From NCBI RefSeq assembly GCF_002939185.1, contig NZ_POVL01000003.1, positions 118,997-182,996 of the forward strand: DNA of 64,000 nt, given 5' to 3'. The stretch comes from Enterobacter sichuanensis (GTDB lineage: Bacteria; Pseudomonadota; Gammaproteobacteria; Enterobacterales; Enterobacteriaceae). Both the position numbers and the translations under genes were made by a program. Positions 62,503 to 64,000 of this stretch are shown here, piece by piece; the first letter of the stretch is position 1, and the number at the start of each line of letters is the position of its first letter. Below the pieces are notes generated by a model. The model saw only the letters and a list, made by a program, of their open reading frames with translations. It had not been told where the DNA came from and ran no database searches.

Positions 62503-63794
62503 AGTCGAATGCCTTTCCCTTTGCGATGCAACATCAGAGAGACAATAAAGGCCAGCGCCCCCATTCCCGTTACGTACCAGAAGAATGTCGTTTCGCTTCC
62601 CCATGATTTAAAAGACAACGCAACATACTCCGCCGATCCGCCAAACAACGCGTTGGCGACCGCATAAGAGAGCCCTACCCCTAAAGCACGTACCTGCGCC
62701 GGGAACATTTCGGCTTTCAGTATCCCGCTGATCGAGGTGTAGAAACTGACAATCACCAGCGCCAGCATAACCAGCGTAAATGCGGCATAGGGCGAGGAGA
62801 CGTGCTGAAGGGCCGTCAAAACAGGAACGGTACAGAGCGCCGATAATCCACCAAAAACAAGCATTGACGTTCGTCGGCCAATTTTGTCCGAGAGCGCCCC
62901 GATGATTGGTTGTATGAGCATAAAGACAAACAGCGCTACAGTCATGACAACGCTGGCAACGTTGGCGTGCATCCCGGTGGTGTTCACCAGGTACTTTTGC
63001 ATATAGGTAGTAAACGTGTAAAAACTGAGAGAGCCCCCTGCAGTAAAGCCTAGCACCATAAGGAAAGCTTTGCGGTTACGCCATAATCCTTTAAACGTTC
63101 CCGCTTCCTTCAGCGTTCTGACCTCTTTCTGAGAAGTTTCATCTAACTGACGGCGTAGCCAAAGTGCAACGATCGCCAGCGCGGCTCCCATTGCGAACGG
63201 GATCCGCCAGCCCCAGGTGTGAAGCTGTTCATCCGTCAGGATCTGCTGCAGGATCACCACCACAAGAATGGCCAGCAGTTGACCGCCAATCAGCGTGACA
63301 TACTGGAATGAGGCGTAAAAGCCTTTCCGTCCTTCCAGTGCAATCTCACTCATGTAGGTCGCACTGGTACCGTATTCGCCCCCCACTGATAACCCCTGAA
63401 ATAAGCGGGCCAGTAAAAGTAGCGCCGGTGCCCAGGTACCAATCGATTCATAGCCCGGTAAGCAGGCAATCACCAGAGAGCCAAAACACATCATACAGAC
63501 CGAAATCAGCATGGAGGCCTTACGCCCCTGACGATCCGCAATGCGGCCGAACAACCAGCCACCAATGGGTCGCATTAAGAATCCTGCAGCAAATACACCC
63601 GCTGTTTGTAGGAGTTGTGTAGTGGTGTTGCCGGATGGGAAGAATATATGAGCGAAATAGAGTGAACAGAATGAGTAGACGTAAAAGTCGAACCATTCAA
63701 CCAGGTTCCCTGAAGAGGCGCTGACGATGGCCCATACCCTTCTTCGGGTATCACTGTTAGCCAGCGTCCCGTTTGATGTAATGCTTTCTGTCAT
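62499..63794 (-). CDS. kgtP: Alpha-ketoglutarate permease KgtP
   Basis: Proton-coupled uptake of 2-oxoglutarate; metabolite:H+ symporter group of the major facilitator superfamily, twelve membrane helices. The 431-residue protein has the family marks [15 protein letters not shown] near the N-terminus and [13 protein letters not shown] between helices 2 and 3. The ATG at 63794 ([13 protein letters not shown]) matches E. coli; the longer frame runs into the promoter. A CRP-type site lies upstream. Confidence 0.95.
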   Translation of the reverse strand: MTESITSNGTLANSDTRRRVWAIVSASSGNLVEWFDFYVYSFCSLYFAHIFFPSGNTTTQLLQTAGVFAAGFLMRPIGGWLFGRIADRQGRKASMLISVCMMCFGSLVIACLPGYESIGTWAPALLLLARLFQGLSVGGEYGTSATYMSEIALEGRKGFYASFQYVTLIGGQLLAILVVVILQQILTDEQLHTWGWRIPFAMGAALAIVALWLRRQLDETSQKEVRTLKEAGTFKGLWRNRKAFLMVLGFTAGGSLSFYTFTTYMQKYLVNTTGMHANVASVVMTVALFVFMLIQPIIGALSDKIGRRTSMLVFGGLSALCTVPVLTALQHVSSPYAAFTLVMLALVIVSFYTSISGILKAEMFPAQVRALGVGLSYAVANALFGGSAEYVALSFKSWGSETTFFWYVTGMGALAFIVSLMLHRKGKGIRL

Positions 63795-63863
63795 TGTGAT
63801 TATGCTCCTGCCATAGACTACGGCGTATTGAGTCCTGAAACTCAATTACCTCGTAAATGAAAT

Positions 63864-63904
63864 GTTATAATTTTGTTATAAATAACATTGAGACAAAGAT
63901 CACA
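63864..63904 (-). promoter_or_regulatory. kgtP promoter with class II CRP site
   Basis: TGTGA-TCTTTG-TCTCA on the minus strand (63889-63904) matches the CRP consensus at nine of ten key bases. It lies about 40 bp upstream of the start expected from the -10 element TATAAC (63864-63869), the classical class II activating position. Confidence 0.65.
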
Positions 63905-63962
63905 CATTCCATTAGCAGGATAAGGGATTAAGAGAAAGGCCAGAGCAGTAAAAACACAAAGC

Positions 63963-63995
63963 AAAAAACCCCGCACCTTACGGTACGGGGTTTTT
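63963..63995. terminator. Terminator at the right window edge
   Basis: AAAAAACCCCGCACC pairs with GGTACGGGGTTTTT, a GC-rich hairpin with A and T tracts on both sides. On the minus strand it probably ends the operon beyond the window; in E. coli an rRNA operon occupies that place. Confidence 0.85.
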
Positions 63996-64000
63996 CTAAA

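Overview
This is a 64 kb chromosomal segment of a member of the Enterobacteriaceae. It most resembles Enterobacter or a close relative such as Leclercia or Lelliottia, judged from protein similarity recalled from E. coli plus GC-rich coding. The backbone follows the E. coli K-12 order around minute 57, from yfhM to kgtP. No phage, insertion sequence, integron, CRISPR array or tRNA gene is visible. Most genes are conserved housekeeping genes. What is unusual lies in a few insertions, replacements and regulatory sites.

Layout. 1-3408: 5' part of yfhM (alpha-2-macroglobulin-like lipoprotein, cut by the window edge). 3695-8325: an alpha-glucoside PTS (IIBC), a GH4 6-phospho-alpha-glucosidase, sseA and an RpiR-type regulator; the sugar genes sit between yfhM and sseA, which are direct neighbours in E. 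coli. 8344-16152: sseB, pepB and the isc iron-sulfur operon (iscRSUA-hscBA-fdx-iscX). 16372-18032: trmJ and suhB. 18082-19694: a NicO/DUF1007 metal-transport pair where E. coli has yfhR. 19817-22830: csiE, hcaT and yphA, without the hca catabolic genes. 22885-26036: glyA, hmp, glnB. 26102-29835: the GlrK-QseG-GlrR system and its target sRNA gene glmY. 30125-36917: purL, mltF, tadA, pgpC. 36921-40154: a MurP/MurQ-like pair divergent from yfhH. 40201-46922: yfhL, acpS, pdxJ, recO, era, rnc, lepB, lepA. 47108-49791: rseC-rseB-rseA-rpoE. 50215-63794: nadB, trmN, srmB, grcA, ung, yfiF, trxC, tapT, patZ, pssA, yfiM, kgtP. The window ends in a terminator, where E. coli has an rRNA operon.

How the parts work together. 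The isc operon makes Fe-S clusters under IscR control. GlrK/QseG/GlrR activate glmY through a sigma-54 promoter whose GlrR and IHF sites are visible. RseA, RseB and RseC control the envelope stress sigma factor RpoE, which has its own sigma-E promoter. The two PTS clusters each pair a IIBC permease lacking a IIA domain with a cytoplasmic sugar-phosphate enzyme and a SIS-domain RpiR regulator, so both probably depend on EIIA-Glc encoded elsewhere.

No wholly new system was found. The observations most worth following are the agl/sseA/rpiR arrangement with its 28-bp palindrome, the murPQ-like cluster at yfhH with paired 13-bp operators, the ZevAB-like metal pair, an unexplained perfect palindrome at the nadB promoter, and the mltF/tadA 3' overlap. 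All identifications come from reading the sequence and recalled homologues; no database search was run.
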